DNA from: Paraconiothyrium sp. Pb-2020
Taxonomy: Eukaryota; Ascomycota; Dothideomycetes; Pleosporales; Didymosphaeriaceae
Length of the DNA stretch: 64,000 nt
Assembly (NCBI GenBank): GCA_022419385.1
Contig: JAJUBI010000001.1
Coordinates: 3,286,001-3,350,000 of the forward strand
Direction: 5' to 3'
Shown: positions 10,666 to 21,763 of the stretch, piece by piece
Layout: every line of letters starts with the position of its first letter
Numbering within the stretch: position 1 is the stretch's first letter
Made by a program: the position numbers and the translations under genes
The notes under the pieces: generated by a model
The model's database searches: none
Told to the model about the DNA's origin: nothing
The model's input: only the letters and a program-made list of their open reading frames with translations

Positions 10666-13600
10666 ATGGAAGACGACGCACCAAACTTCTCCTACGCTTA
10701 CGCCGGCTCCTCGGCGCCTTCGACCCAGTCATGGAATCCCGCATTGCGCCCTGAAAACGAAACCGCCGAAGAGCAGTCCAACAAGCTGCAGCCATCTCCG
10801 CAGATAATACCCCAGTCGAAACCTTCACTAGAAGACGGCCAGGAGGATGATGATAGTGAGGATGACGTGCCGGCTATACCGGAGGTATCGGCGAGTTCAG
10901 CGCCTTTGAACAACGGTGTTTCCGGCCATGAGAAGCCTTTAGAAGAGGATTTCTTCAATCGGCAGCATCAACCCGAGGACCCTGAGAGCGAGGAACTATC
11001 TTCCAGCGAGGAAGAAGATGAAGAAGAGGATGAGGATGAGGAAGAAGATGAGGAAGCGGAGGGCGACGATGACGATGCTGAAGGGACCGCTCTCGCAGCG
11101 GCGACAGAACCCTTGACTTTGGGAGACAACGCTGCAAAAGAACAAACCGAAGTCGCCCAGAGCGCACCAGCTGCGCCTTCAGACGACTCTGAGGAAGAAT
11201 CTGAAGAGGAATCCGAGGAGGAGGAGGAGGAAGAAGAGGGAGAAGACGAGGAGGAGGAATCAGAAGAAGAAGAGCACCCCGAGTCCCAGTACGAGCATCA
11301 AGGCGGGAGTACGTTACTGGAAGAGGCCGTGGCTGAAAGCGCGAAAGCCCCGTTAGTTGCAGATGCGGAGCCCGTAAGTGATGATTGGGGAGCTTCTGGC
11401 GAGGTCTTCGACCTGGGAGGGATGCCGCAAGACGCGCCTGTGCAGACCCCCTCACAAGCACCTATCCAGACCCCGCGACCCGAGGCAGGCGGCACGACTG
11501 TTGGGGACAGTTTCATTGAAAACACAAGTGTGGGCGGAAACACCGGGGAGACCAACGATGACTGGGGCAATGGTGAGGGTGATGATTTTTTCGCTGGGGC
11601 GGCTTCCACGCAGCCTGTAGAGCCAACGCAATCTGGCGCCGAAGAGAGCGCCGGTGCGCATGTGGTTCCGAAGCCGGAAGAAAGCGCGGCGGCTGCTGGC
11701 GACTCTGCATGGGACTTGGACTTGGATGATGATTTCTTGCCAGATGCAGAGGATGCTGCACCCGTCTTCGACTTAGATGACGAGGGTTTCCTTGAGGACG
11801 AACCCACCGAGACAACGGAACAGCCTGTACAGCCTGTCTCCGCCGCAGTCACGAGTCGATATGCACCTGCGGCCGCACCCGCTCCACAACCGTCTGTGAA
11901 CCCTTACGGAGTCCCTGCTCCACAGCTCACGAACCTGTCGCAACCGAGTCAAACGCCGGCAATTCCTACGCCGACTGCTTTGTATGGCGCCTATGGCCAG
12001 CCTGCTCCAATCCAACAAACGCCAGCCCGGCCCGAGATGCCCAGCTCTGCGGAGAGCTTTGCTGCGAAAGCACGAGGGGGTTACCATTCGCCGTATGACC
12101 TTCCGGAGGACATCGTGACCACACGAAGACGAGCAGCGCCACGCACGGCTTCAGTACCGACCGTACCTCCTTCTGCGCCACCGCGAACCAGCAGCATGTC
12201 TAACTCTGGTGCCCCTCGCCCTCCGCCACCTTCGAGCCTGTCAGCCTCCAGTTTGTCTCCTCCTTCATCCGGTCACTCTTTTCAGCCACAGATGACGGGT
12301 TTGCCGTCCGGTGCACCACCAAAGCCTCCTGCTCCGGCGAAAGCTCCTTCAAGTGACTTCTTTGCCGAGTTACCAGTGACATCGAAACCAAGGCCATCTG
12401 GAAGGTATACTCCACAGCCTGCCCCGCCACAGCAGCCCTCAGCCCACGGTTTCCCTCCTAAAGAGCGCACAGCATCATGGTCTTCGCTGAGGAACGAGAT
12501 CAAACCGGATGGCGATAATTACATGTCCCAATTGCAGCAACCAGAGCGACTGCCAGTCTTTCCAGAGCAACCCACAGCACCTGTGCGGGCCAACAGTCTA
12601 CCTGTACCGCAACCTGCTCCGGCGCCCCCATCGAACCGATATTCACCAGCACCACCACATGCCCCTTCGGCCCCTGCTGCTAACGCAAGATATTCGCCTG
12701 CTCCTCCATCCGCTCCAGCTTCAAATACTAGATACTCGCCAGCCCCTCCGTCATCGCAAGGGCCAGTCACTCAAGTCCCAAACCAGCATACTTCTCCTGC
12801 ATTAACCGGTCCTCCACGACCGCCTTCACAGAACTATCTACCTCGCACGTCCAGCCCGCTCGCGTACCATTCGACACCACAGCAACCACAACCAACGGCA
12901 CACACACCACAACATGCACCGGATGCATCTAGGGGTTCATTGGAAGGTGTCACAGAAGAACCACAGCAGCAAGTCGGCCCTCTACCACCGACCGCTAGGA
13001 CGGCCACACCACCTATCCGAAGCACGCCCTCGTCTGCTGTGAGTTCACCGAGAAAGAGGGGCACTTATACACCTCAGTATCAACCGATTGATGCATCTAT
13101 GGCCCCAGCGCCTTCGCAAACTGAGTCGCCACCTACTAGCTTCAAGCCGCCCGTTCGAAGCTTCTCCAATATGGAGCCACCAGCTGCTACTTTTGGTGGA
13201 CCTCTTCAGTCTACATTTATCGCGCCAGCATCACAAAACGTCAACGCCATACCTCCGCGTCGCCAGCCTTCGCTTCAGTACGACTGCATCCCACCTACAG
13301 ATGAACGTGCAGCCGATCCGTTGGAGCGATGGAGGGGTTATCCAATCTTCAAGTGGGGTTTGGGTGGGACCGCAGTGACAACATTTCCGAAACAAGTACC
13401 TCGCTATGGCGGTGGCGCATCTGCACCGATGGTGAAATGCAGTCCTGGCGAGTTACGAATCCAAAGTGTTAAGGAAGTTCTACCCTTCTCGGAAGATGTC
13501 ACGAAATTCCCAGGCCCACTCAAGGCGAAGAGCAAGAAGAAGGATGTCTCATCATGGCTTGCTCAGCGAATCGGGGCGCTCGAAATACATTACCAATCTC

Positions 13601-16155
13601 CTGGGTTGGATCAATCATTGAGCGCGGACGAACTCAAACGGTTTGAAGAGAAGATCCTGCTTTGGAAGGTGTTGCAGGTCTTCATTGAGAATGATGGTGT
13701 GCTGGATGGTAACGCTACAGTAGATGCGGCCGTAAGGAAGATATTCTCAGCCGACGCCGACACTTCTGCTGATGGCGAAGGGTCGTTGATAACTGCTGCC
13801 GAACTAGTCGGCAGGCCAAGATCCAACACTACTGGTGTGCAGGCTGATCCTGTGGACCCCAAGGCAGTTGAAGAACTTCGAACCCTCCTGACTAAAGGTG
13901 ACCGGGAAAAGGCCGTTTGGCATGCAGTGGACCAACGATTATGGGCACACGCCATGCTTCTATCTTCAACACTGAACAAGGACATCTGGAAGCAGGTCGT
14001 ACAAGAATTTGTACAAAAAGAAGTCAAGAAGCTAGGCCGCAACAATCAGGCTCTTGCAGTGCTCTACGAGATATTCGCCGGAAACCATGATGATTGCATT
14101 GATGAACTAGTCCCTGCATCTGCTCGAGCTGGTTTCCAGATGATGAGCACCGATGGCGCGGATTCGACAGCGAATGCTCTTCAAGGCCTGGATAAGTGGC
14201 GCGAGACCCTCTCACTGGTTCTGAACAACCGAAGTGACGGCGATCCAGCAGCTCTAGTCTCGCTCGGAAAGCTGCTCGCGAGTTACGGTCGTGTCGAAGC
14301 GGCGCATATCTGCTTCATCTTTGCGCGGTCTAGGGCTCACATAAACGGCGTGGACGACCCCGAGGCCAATATTGTGCTTGTCGGCGCTGACCACAAGAAG
14401 AACCCGTTGGACCTAGGCGTCGACCTAGATCCCGTGTTGCTCACCGAAATATATGAGTTTGGGTTGTCCTTGTCCGCACAAGGAGGCTCTCATATTATCC
14501 CGCATCTGCAAACTTACAAGCTTGCTCATGCATTCCAATTGGCAGAGTATGGCCACCGGGCCGATGCACAGGCTTACTGTGATGCTATTGCAGCGTCTAT
14601 GAAGGCCACTACGAGAGTCTCTCCTTACTACAACGGCAGTTTCGTAGCGATGCTCGATGATCTCAGCAAACGCCTCTCGCAATCTCCCAAGGATGGTTCT
14701 TCCTCTTGGCTCTCTAAGCCAAGCATGGACAAGGTCTCAAGCTCATTATTCTCGAAGTTCACTAATTTCGTTGCGGGAGACAATGAAGATGAGGCCTCGA
14801 ATGCCTCTGCTGGAGAAGCTGGCCCGTTTGCAAAGATTGCTGGTGGCACGCCAACTCTCAGCCCGGCACAATCCAGCGCAGACCTATATGGGGCCTACTC
14901 CGGTTTTGGCATTACTCCAGCCGCCTCATCCGCCCCTTCGAACTCCAGATATGCGCCCTCGAATGCGTATGCGCCTAGAACGTCGATGGAGTCCACTCGG
15001 TCGAAGTACGAGCCCCAAGGTCGACCTTCGTTAGAATCCAACGACAGCAACGCAGGCGTGCGCGCAGTCTCGGACTCCTACATCTCGTCACCACAATTTC
15101 CTAATTCATTCGCCCCACCGCAAGCCCAACTTCATCCTACCGCCAATCAGCCATCCCTCTCAAAAGCGCATTCATACTCACCTCTTAGGTCGGAGTACAA
15201 CGCTTCCGAACCTTCGTACGGTAGCCATTACCAGCCAGCGTCTGCCGGAGAAGTACCCGCTCCATCATACGGGGGCTTCCAGCCGCTACAGGCCACCTTC
15301 GATGACCCGGCCGTGGATGCAGGCGGCTTCCAACCCCCCACAAGCTCCTTCGAACCTTCATCGTTCCAGCCTTATCAGCCCGCAGAAGAAGATCCTGCGG
15401 AACAGTCCCTCCGGCCTAAGAAGTCTTTCATGGATGATGACGATGACGACGACCTTGCTGCCCGGGCCGCAGCTCTTAAGATTTCATCATCTAAATCCAA
15501 GTCCGACAATGACCGCCTAGCAGACGAAGCGTTCCGCAAAGCTGCGGAGGAAGATGCAAAGCGCGACAAGGAGACCACTGCGCAGAAAAAGTCTGGCGGT
15601 TGGCTCGGTGGGTGGTTCGGCGGCGGCGCGAAGAAAGATAACGCTATGCCGACGAACAAGCCCATCAAAGCCAAGCTCGGAGAAGAAAACAGCTTCAAGT
15701 ACGATCCCGAGCTCAAGAAGTGGGTCAACACCAAGGGCGGCGCAGTGGAAGCGACCAAGCCAATTGCCACTCCACCCCCACCACGCAGCGGTCCACCTAG
15801 CAGAGCCGTTTCGACTCAAAGTGCCATGGGTCCTCCGAATTCCCTGCCCAATGCAAACGGACTACCGATACCGCCAACGTCCAACCCGGCTCAGCGTAGC
15901 TCGTCGATGCCGCCGCCCATGGGTCTTCCAGGCTCGAGGGCTAGTACGCCTGGTATCCCGTCGGATAGCGAGGGACCAAGGCCACCTGTTTTGACCAGAC
16001 CTAGCCTGCCAGCTGGCCCTCCGAGCCGGCCTGGGACAGGCATGAGCACGGCGAGCAGCATCGACGATTTATTGGGTGCGCCGCAAGCTAGGAAGGGCCC
16101 TGCGAAGGGAAAGAAGAAGGGTGGGCGGTATGTGGATGTCATGGCCAAGTCGTGA
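10666..16155 (+). CDS. SEC16: Sec16, COPII coat assembly / ER exit site scaffold
   Basis: A single uninterrupted frame of 1829 residues. The first ~370 residues are strongly acidic with long Glu/Asp runs and several DDWG-like repeats (SDDWGASGE, NDDWGNGE). Residues ~370-870 are Pro/Ser/Gln-rich and low complexity. The conserved central domain runs from about 870 (YDCIPPTDERAADPLERW) to about 1290, including the ancestral coatomer helical element that binds Sec13 (region with VWHAVDQRLWAHAMLLSS). Another disordered Pro-rich region follows, and near 1640 is the conserved C-terminal block GGWLGGWFGGGAKKD followed by KYDPELKKWV. Sec16 organises ER exit sites by binding Sec13, Sec23, Sec24 and Sed4/Sar1. 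The length is close to other filamentous-fungal Sec16 proteins. The ATG at 10666 is the first of the frame after a clear 5' region. Confidence 0.95.
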   Translation: MEDDAPNFSYAYAGSSAPSTQSWNPALRPENETAEEQSNKLQPSPQIIPQSKPSLEDGQEDDDSEDDVPAIPEVSASSAPLNNGVSGHEKPLEEDFFNRQHQPEDPESEELSSSEEEDEEEDEDEEEDEEAEGDDDDAEGTALAAATEPLTLGDNAAKEQTEVAQSAPAAPSDDSEEESEEESEEEEEEEEGEDEEEESEEEEHPESQYEHQGGSTLLEEAVAESAKAPLVADAEPVSDDWGASGEVFDLGGMPQDAPVQTPSQAPIQTPRPEAGGTTVGDSFIENTSVGGNTGETNDDWGNGEGDDFFAGAASTQPVEPTQSGAEESAGAHVVPKPEESAAAAGDSAWDLDLDDDFLPDAEDAAPVFDLDDEGFLEDEPTETTEQPVQPVSAAVTSRYAPAAAPAPQPSVNPYGVPAPQLTNLSQPSQTPAIPTPTALYGAYGQPAPIQQTPARPEMPSSAESFAAKARGGYHSPYDLPEDIVTTRRRAAPRTASVPTVPPSAPPRTSSMSNSGAPRPPPPSSLSASSLSPPSSGHSFQPQMTGLPSGAPPKPPAPAKAPSSDFFAELPVTSKPRPSGRYTPQPAPPQQPSAHGFPPKERTASWSSLRNEIKPDGDNYMSQLQQPERLPVFPEQPTAPVRANSLPVPQPAPAPPSNRYSPAPPHAPSAPAANARYSPAPPSAPASNTRYSPAPPSSQGPVTQVPNQHTSPALTGPPRPPSQNYLPRTSSPLAYHSTPQQPQPTAHTPQHAPDASRGSLEGVTEEPQQQVGPLPPTARTATPPIRSTPSSAVSSPRKRGTYTPQYQPIDASMAPAPSQTESPPTSFKPPVRSFSNMEPPAATFGGPLQSTFIAPASQNVNAIPPRRQPSLQYDCIPPTDERAADPLERWRGYPIFKWGLGGTAVTTFPKQVPRYGGGASAPMVKCSPGELRIQSVKEVLPFSEDVTKFPGPLKAKSKKKDVSSWLAQRIGALEIHYQSPGLDQSLSADELKRFEEKILLWKVLQVFIENDGVLDGNATVDAAVRKIFSADADTSADGEGSLITAAELVGRPRSNTTGVQADPVDPKAVEELRTLLTKGDREKAVWHAVDQRLWAHAMLLSSTLNKDIWKQVVQEFVQKEVKKLGRNNQALAVLYEIFAGNHDDCIDELVPASARAGFQMMSTDGADSTANALQGLDKWRETLSLVLNNRSDGDPAALVSLGKLLASYGRVEAAHICFIFARSRAHINGVDDPEANIVLVGADHKKNPLDLGVDLDPVLLTEIYEFGLSLSAQGGSHIIPHLQTYKLAHAFQLAEYGHRADAQAYCDAIAASMKATTRVSPYYNGSFVAMLDDLSKRLSQSPKDGSSSWLSKPSMDKVSSSLFSKFTNFVAGDNEDEASNASAGEAGPFAKIAGGTPTLSPAQSSADLYGAYSGFGITPAASSAPSNSRYAPSNAYAPRTSMESTRSKYEPQGRPSLESNDSNAGVRAVSDSYISSPQFPNSFAPPQAQLHPTANQPSLSKAHSYSPLRSEYNASEPSYGSHYQPASAGEVPAPSYGGFQPLQATFDDPAVDAGGFQPPTSSFEPSSFQPYQPAEEDPAEQSLRPKKSFMDDDDDDDLAARAAALKISSSKSKSDNDRLADEAFRKAAEEDAKRDKETTAQKKSGGWLGGWFGGGAKKDNAMPTNKPIKAKLGEENSFKYDPELKKWVNTKGGAVEATKPIATPPPPRSGPPSRAVSTQSAMGPPNSLPNANGLPIPPTSNPAQRSSSMPPPMGLPGSRASTPGIPSDSEGPRPPVLTRPSLPAGPPSRPGTGMSTASSIDDLLGAPQARKGPAKGKKKGGRYVDVMAKS

Positions 16156-17882
16156 TGAGTCCTACGGAGGTTACGTAGGTCCAAGGTGTAGCCATTTCAG
16201 TTCCAGGAAAAGGCGTTTCAATGGGATATGGTGTCTTTAGAGCCAGGCCCTCATAGAGTTAACGAGCCATGTTTTTTTTATGGTTCCGGGTGGGAATCTT
16301 GTATAACCATGTGTTATGCGGAGATACATGTAAGAGATGTAGACGCTTTTACGTGGTTGTAATATCAATGTCTTGTCCTGTCTGCTATCATCACGTTCCC
16401 TTGCGTTCATGCATTGACACGAAGTGACGGTGTACCCTTCCAAGCGGAGCAACGTCTCCTTACCGCCCTAGAGAAACGCCCTGCTACGATACTCCCCAAA
16501 CGCCAAGTCCCGCACAATACAGCAGTCCATAGTTTCCGGATCGCACTATCAGCCAGAGGACACCCAAGCACCTCAAGCTTGCCGTTGGTGCTGCCCGCAA
16601 TCGGTAAGACTGCTTGTTTTCCTGTGGCCTGGCCGGAGTAATCAGATACGACAAGACGTGGCGGGCTGAACGCCACATCATCGACAGCCCTAGTGACGCT
16701 ATTCTGGCAATTGGATTACCGGAAGTAAAAGACCCTTGGACTTGTTCAGACGCGGGCATATCTTGGATCAGCATCTCATTCGTATTCCAACAAGACATTT
16801 ACATGGAGGTTGTCGATCCTGTCGACACGTAGTCATGTCAACTTGAGCAATGGGGGCTTCAACAACTGACACAAAGCCATCAGTTGCATTTGGGACGTGG
16901 TGAAAGGTTGCCATTATTCGATAGTTCAAGAATGATTCCCTAAATTAGCAAGGTTGACACCTCGAACGTATAGGAACGTGCAGAAGCGCTGACTCCCAAC
17001 ACATGTTACTTCGGCGAACCTCAAGAGATATGCGGCTGCTTAGGAAAGCGGCAAGAGCGGTACGAAAAGGTTCAAAATGCGACGAAGGTTCGGGATTCGA
17101 ATGTTTCCCGATCTTGAAGAGCTCCTCCGTTCTTCGTTGCTGTGTGGTCTGTTGTTGATGTTGCTATTCTGGAAATGATCGGACCTTCATCACCGTGCGA
17201 CAAGTCAAGACCCCGTGTGTCTCGTTCCGCAGTGGAAAAACCGTAAAAGCCAGCTGGTGGCAGTCAGTAGGCGGAGGATGCAATGGCACAACCTGTGCAC
17301 GTAGATCGCACCAGGACAGCCCACGCCAGCGATGGCAAAGATCCCGTTCGATGGTTCTTCGATTGCCCCGTAGTGCTTCTGATTAGCAAGGAATTTTCCG
17401 TATTTCTATGGAGCTGCACTCACCTCTGGCTTGGTGACATCAAATCTGGGATTAGACTTGTCACATTATGGCGATTTACTTCGAAGAAGACCCGAGGGAC
17501 GCCTAATGCGGCTTTTGAGAGAGGGAGAAAGTGATGGGGTCTAGGTTTGTTGTTCATTGCGCCTTCCGTCTTCGACAGAGGCCCCACACCTTCACTGACG
17601 GGCAGCTGGACACATGCATGCCCAACTATTGTATTTTGGAGATGCGCAATACAATTAATTCTCCATTGTGCGAGCGACGTTGGAAGCGGTAGTTGTAGGG
17701 CTCCTGGTAAATTCCATTTGTGTAAGGGTGGACGTTGTGACACCTCCCTTCCCTCTGGCCTCATTCCTCAAGAAACGTGGCAGCTCTATATGCAGCCCGC
17801 AAAGGCAAGAGCACAGGTCACGCTCACCTTCACCCAGGCCCAACAAACGCGTCTGACCGCAGAATTAGTGAAAAACTCTGCA
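16156..17882. other. Gene-poor spacer after SEC16
   Basis: No supportable gene. A minus-strand open stretch around 16407-16690 reads as plausible protein for about 90 codons but has no start codon, extension or recognisable family. The first few hundred bases are the SEC16 3' region; the end is the promoter of the secreted-protein gene at 18023. Confidence 0.45.
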
Positions 17883-17890
17883 CTATAAAA
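17883..17890 (+). promoter_or_regulatory. TATA box of the secreted-protein gene
   Basis: CTATAAAA lies about 135 bp upstream of the ATG at 18023 and is followed by a C/T-rich stretch, the usual arrangement for an inducible fungal promoter with its start site in between. Confidence 0.55.
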
Positions 17891-18022
17891 ACCCTCGACC
17901 ATCGACCCTTCTCCCTCCTCGCTCTCATCCTTGTTTCCAGAACTCTCTACAGTCGCCACAGAAGCAGCATCCCACAGCCAATCCCGACTGCTCTTATCCC
18001 TTACATCTCCTTCCGAAACACC

Positions 18023-18607
18023 ATGAACAGCAAGGTCAACACCATCATGCTCCTCATCACCTTTTTCGTCGCCACCGTCATGGGTCTTCCCCATGTCGGC
18101 ATGCTCGATACTGCAGATGTCCACGATGTTGGTCTCATCTACGACGACGTCAACTACAGTGAGTGCTTATCTTACAATACGTGCAATACTCGCTACACGT
18201 GCTGACTTCGAATAGACGGCAACTCCACATTCATCATCGAGGTGAAGAAGAATCCCACGTGCCTCCCGATCAACGTGGATGCGAACTCTCGTCCGCAGTA
18301 AGAATACCTACTCTCTCACCACCGAACATTTCACGAGACTGACCTCACCTGCAGAGGCCTGCGTATTAAGTCCATTCAGATCTGCAAGCCTACGACATGC
18401 GCTTTCTTCACTGGTGAGAAGTGCACTAGCAAGTCGACTGGCACTTTCTCCGTTGCGTGCTCTGGCCCCGGCGACGTCCCCAACCACGATCCCGACGAGC
18501 TGTTCAAGTCATACATCTGCGGCGAGAACATCTCTAGGCGTGCTGCTCTCGAGCGCATGGCCACGCTCGAGACCGTGCCTCACGACCCCAACGCTGGTAT
18601 GGTTTAG
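18023..18607 (+). CDS. Small secreted cysteine-containing protein (effector-like)
   Basis: Three exons, 18023-18158, 18216-18297 and 18355-18607, with two 57-nt introns, give 156 residues. The N-terminus MNSKVNTIMLLITFFVATVM is a classic signal peptide with likely cleavage just after it. The mature part has six Cys (in NPTC, IQIC, TTC, EKC, VAC and YIC), one N-glycosylation site (NST) and no recognised domain. Small size, secretion and Cys content fit an apoplastic effector or cell-surface protein. This is inference, since the fold is unknown. The stop codon TAG ends exactly where a strong donor (GTATGT) begins, and an intron 18608-18660 with CTGAC branch and CAG acceptor follows. A second donor inside the last codons (18597) would instead continue to a stop at 18782, giving 193 residues. 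Confidence 0.75.
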
Positions 18608-18782
18608 GTATGTCGCAAAGCTGTCTGCTCAAAGCTTTCTCATACTGACCATGCGATCAGACGATTTGTCTATCTCACCTTCATCGATCGCTATCATTCG
18701 CGACGATGTGTTCACCTGGCTACGTTACTCTGAGCTTCCCATGATGGTATCGAATTTGGTTCGGTTTGAGTCAGACGGGTAG

Positions 18783-21763
18783 ATGGTCTGGAGATATGGC
18801 TGGAGCGATTCAGTTCGTACATGTTAACTAAGACATAAAAAATTTTCCCTTCAACGGAATTTCAACACACTCCCTCTGTGCCAATCATGACGCCTAATTT
18901 ACTGCCTTAATCTTATGTTTCTTCGGTGCGCCTTCTGCCTTTCTTGTTACGAACACCTTCAAGATCAATGTCGTCCGTACGTCGTAGAGGCAGCAGATTC
19001 ATTCACACTGTTCACGACAAGCACGCTCGTGGCCTAAACACAATGAGCAGCCCATGATGGCACACCACCCCTGCACAGTATCAGCCCTGTTTTGATGGGG
19101 ACACCAAGTCTTGTGTCACTTAAGTAAGATGCATGCCCTGGGCAGGATCCCGCATGATAACCCCCACGCTTTCAGGTAGGTACCGGAGACACATGTGCCA
19201 TGTACATCTCATTGACCGGCTTCTTACGGTGCTATGAGGGTACCAGGGTCACGAGGTGGTGACACTTCGTTGTAATGGGTTTTGTTGAGTTCACATGCAG
19301 CGTTGCTCTCGATTGTTAACTAGACACGCACGTGCGGGCTGGCAAGGACAGCGCGATGATGCTTCATCAATTTTGTCCTAGAAGCTAGTCGCACATGGAC
19401 TTTACGTCCTTGCCAGCGACCACGACCTTGACGATTTCAGTTTTCCTTTCCGATCCGCCACTGAGCGGATCTTTGACATGGAGATATTTTCTGAAGCACT
19501 CATGTAAAGACTCCAGTGTGTTCGCCAGGTTCCCAGCATCTACCTCCGCTTCCATGTAGGCGCAACACCAGAGCAGACATCTGGGTTGTGCCATTTTCGA
19601 CAAGACGATTTCTACTAACAACCCGGCAGGTTCGACGGGTGGCGCCCGCATCTACCATGGGCATATAACCCGGTCCAGCTCTTTGTTCCGCGTACGTGTA
19701 TACACGCTGTCGCACTCGGAAGACCTGCTACCCATGGCTATGATACTGGATCCTTCGGCTACGCTTCTGCCAGCACACGATGGGATGACTCCAGGCTTAG
19801 CCACAGCGAACGGCCAGTGTGCTGTCAATGGCAGGTGCAGCGGCTCTGCTGTATGTACAAGCGTTTACTAGGCTACGTACCCACTTCGCCACTTGCGAAA
19901 GCTCAATTGGAAGGAGGCGAGGACCCTGGACTCGGAAGCAGCAGGTCTACACTTGTTTGGGTCCACGCTGCAGTCGAGCAGCCGGCCGACGAAGTTCGAG
20001 AAGAAGAAGATGTACCGCGCCTCGGACGGATCGACAGATTCTGCCGTAGTCCAGTGGGGGCTGAGTCCTCAATAGGAGAGCGGGGTAGCAGCAGAGTTGC
20101 CCCTCCTTCTCGTTGCGGCCAAGTCGCACGTACAATCTGCTGCTCCCGACGGTGGTACGAAGATCTCAGTCGGCATTGACGCCCTTTGTCGCCTGCGAGC
20201 ACACACGTCCCACAGCGGCCCTCATCTGCTGCTGTCCAGCCCGGGCTCGTGGAAGGCCCGCGGTGATTGGAGCAGGCGCAGGATGCGGGGAATGCTGGCG
20301 GCGGTTCTGAAACGCTTGTTGCTATCGACACCCGCACGGCTAGGCCGCTGTCGGTTAGGCTTCCGTTTCGACATGGCGGTGAGACTGCGAGCCATCACAC
20401 GTTTCCTCGGTCGGACGCAGCGTAGTCACTGTGCAGCTCTGCCAGATGTCACACACGCCTGCAACGCCGCGGGCGACTCCACCGCGCACCGGGCGAACGC
20501 TGTGGAGATGGATGCCAATAGACAGGAGCGAGCCAGCTCTGGTGTCGACGCCGGTCAGATAAGGCGCTTCTGGATCCTCGGACGTTGTTCGCGAGGCTGC
20601 TGGGCGACTTTATAGATGCGACCCATGCTGTCCTCCTGCACAGACTCGTAGCCGTCTTGCATCGGCTTTCTGGTGAGCCCCGCCGGCTGCCAAAGCGGCC
20701 GTGGACGCAGAGAGCGTCCTTCGCAGTGGCCAGACGCGCAGATCTGCAACCCTCGAGACTGGGAGCGTGCATCACAGTCTCCGTTCATCGCTGCCACAGA
20801 CGCGGATGACGTCCATTGGTCCACCACGGTATCGGCCTTGAGCTCTTATTGCTGCCCCCAATGGGCCAGACGGTCGCTTGTCAAGTAGCTGTTAAACCAC
20901 CACGGCTACCGCGCGCAAAATTTCGGCGGGTCCACATACGGGGGCGCTCGTGGTCCCGAGGGTCTTTGGGCGGAACTTGCCCAAGATACAGCGCCTGCAA
21001 GAATATGCTCGCTGGTACCCATGCAGTCCTCCGGTGCGAGGCCCACGTTGGAAAACGCAGCCTGCGACACTGCAATTTTGCTGTCCTCAAGGTGCCGATA
21101 TGGGCATCGAATTGCAATTGCGTGCTGCAGGCTGGTGCCTGTCCGGGAGCAGCAAATAGGATGGGCCAATATAGGCGCATAGCGTGAGCGGAGAGACTCG
21201 AGCTACGTGCTAAAATACGGCAGACGGTGGCTTGCATGTCGGTCCCTGTAGCCAGGCCCAGTCGTTTAAAGGCATCAGGGTCTACGGTCACCCTTCGTCA
21301 CCGCACTCCGCCGCCGCACTGTACAATACTGTAACTCTTCGCGCGCGCTGGTGGGCTGGGAACGCTGTCGTCGCTCTTTCTTTGAGTCTGTCCTTTGCAA
21401 TCCGAGCTCACCGTTGCGCCCACCGTCCAGAACCCTTCCTCCAGGTCGCGGACGGACCACACTCTGCCGCGGCTCAGCGCTTGGGACCACTCCACCGTAG
21501 CCCAGCGAACCTCTGGCAAGCAATCCCAACGACGCATTTCCTTCAGACCGGACCGCAGCATCAAGGCCAGCGAGGGCGCCCGCCCTGTGTACCTATTACT
21601 GTGTACGTAGAGCACCCAGTTTGCATCTTCATGGTTCAGGGGAGCTTGAGCGCGCCGGCCGCACCTCTCTAGAGCCCCCTCACCGCCCAACCTACCCACC
21701 CCACAACACCAGACGCGCAGTGAATTTTGGCTGATGTGCGCTGCAGTGTATTTCTAGTAGAAA
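18783..21763. other. 3-kb gene-poor region upstream of the PUF gene
   Basis: No gene can be supported. Many overlapping open frames exist between 19.4 and 21.7 kb on both strands, but none has a family match, a plausible start context or codon-like regularity, and they shadow one another. The last part is presumably a long promoter and 5' leader of the PUF gene; long leaders are common for regulatory genes. Confidence 0.45.

Noticed and set aside
16407..16700. Minus-strand open stretch of about 90 codons with protein-like text (VAFSPPRLVVSDYSG...)
   Set aside because: No ATG, a stop just upstream, no recognisable family and no partner exon; could be a fossil but cannot be supported.
17086..17110. 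GGGATTCGAATG followed by TTCCCG, resembling a tRNA T-arm/B box
   Set aside because: The loop is too long, and no acceptor stem, D-arm or anticodon arm can be built around it.
19800..21700. Dense overlapping open frames on both strands
   Set aside because: They shadow each other, have Arg/Pro/Ser-rich text typical of non-coding GC-rich DNA, and lack splice or family support.
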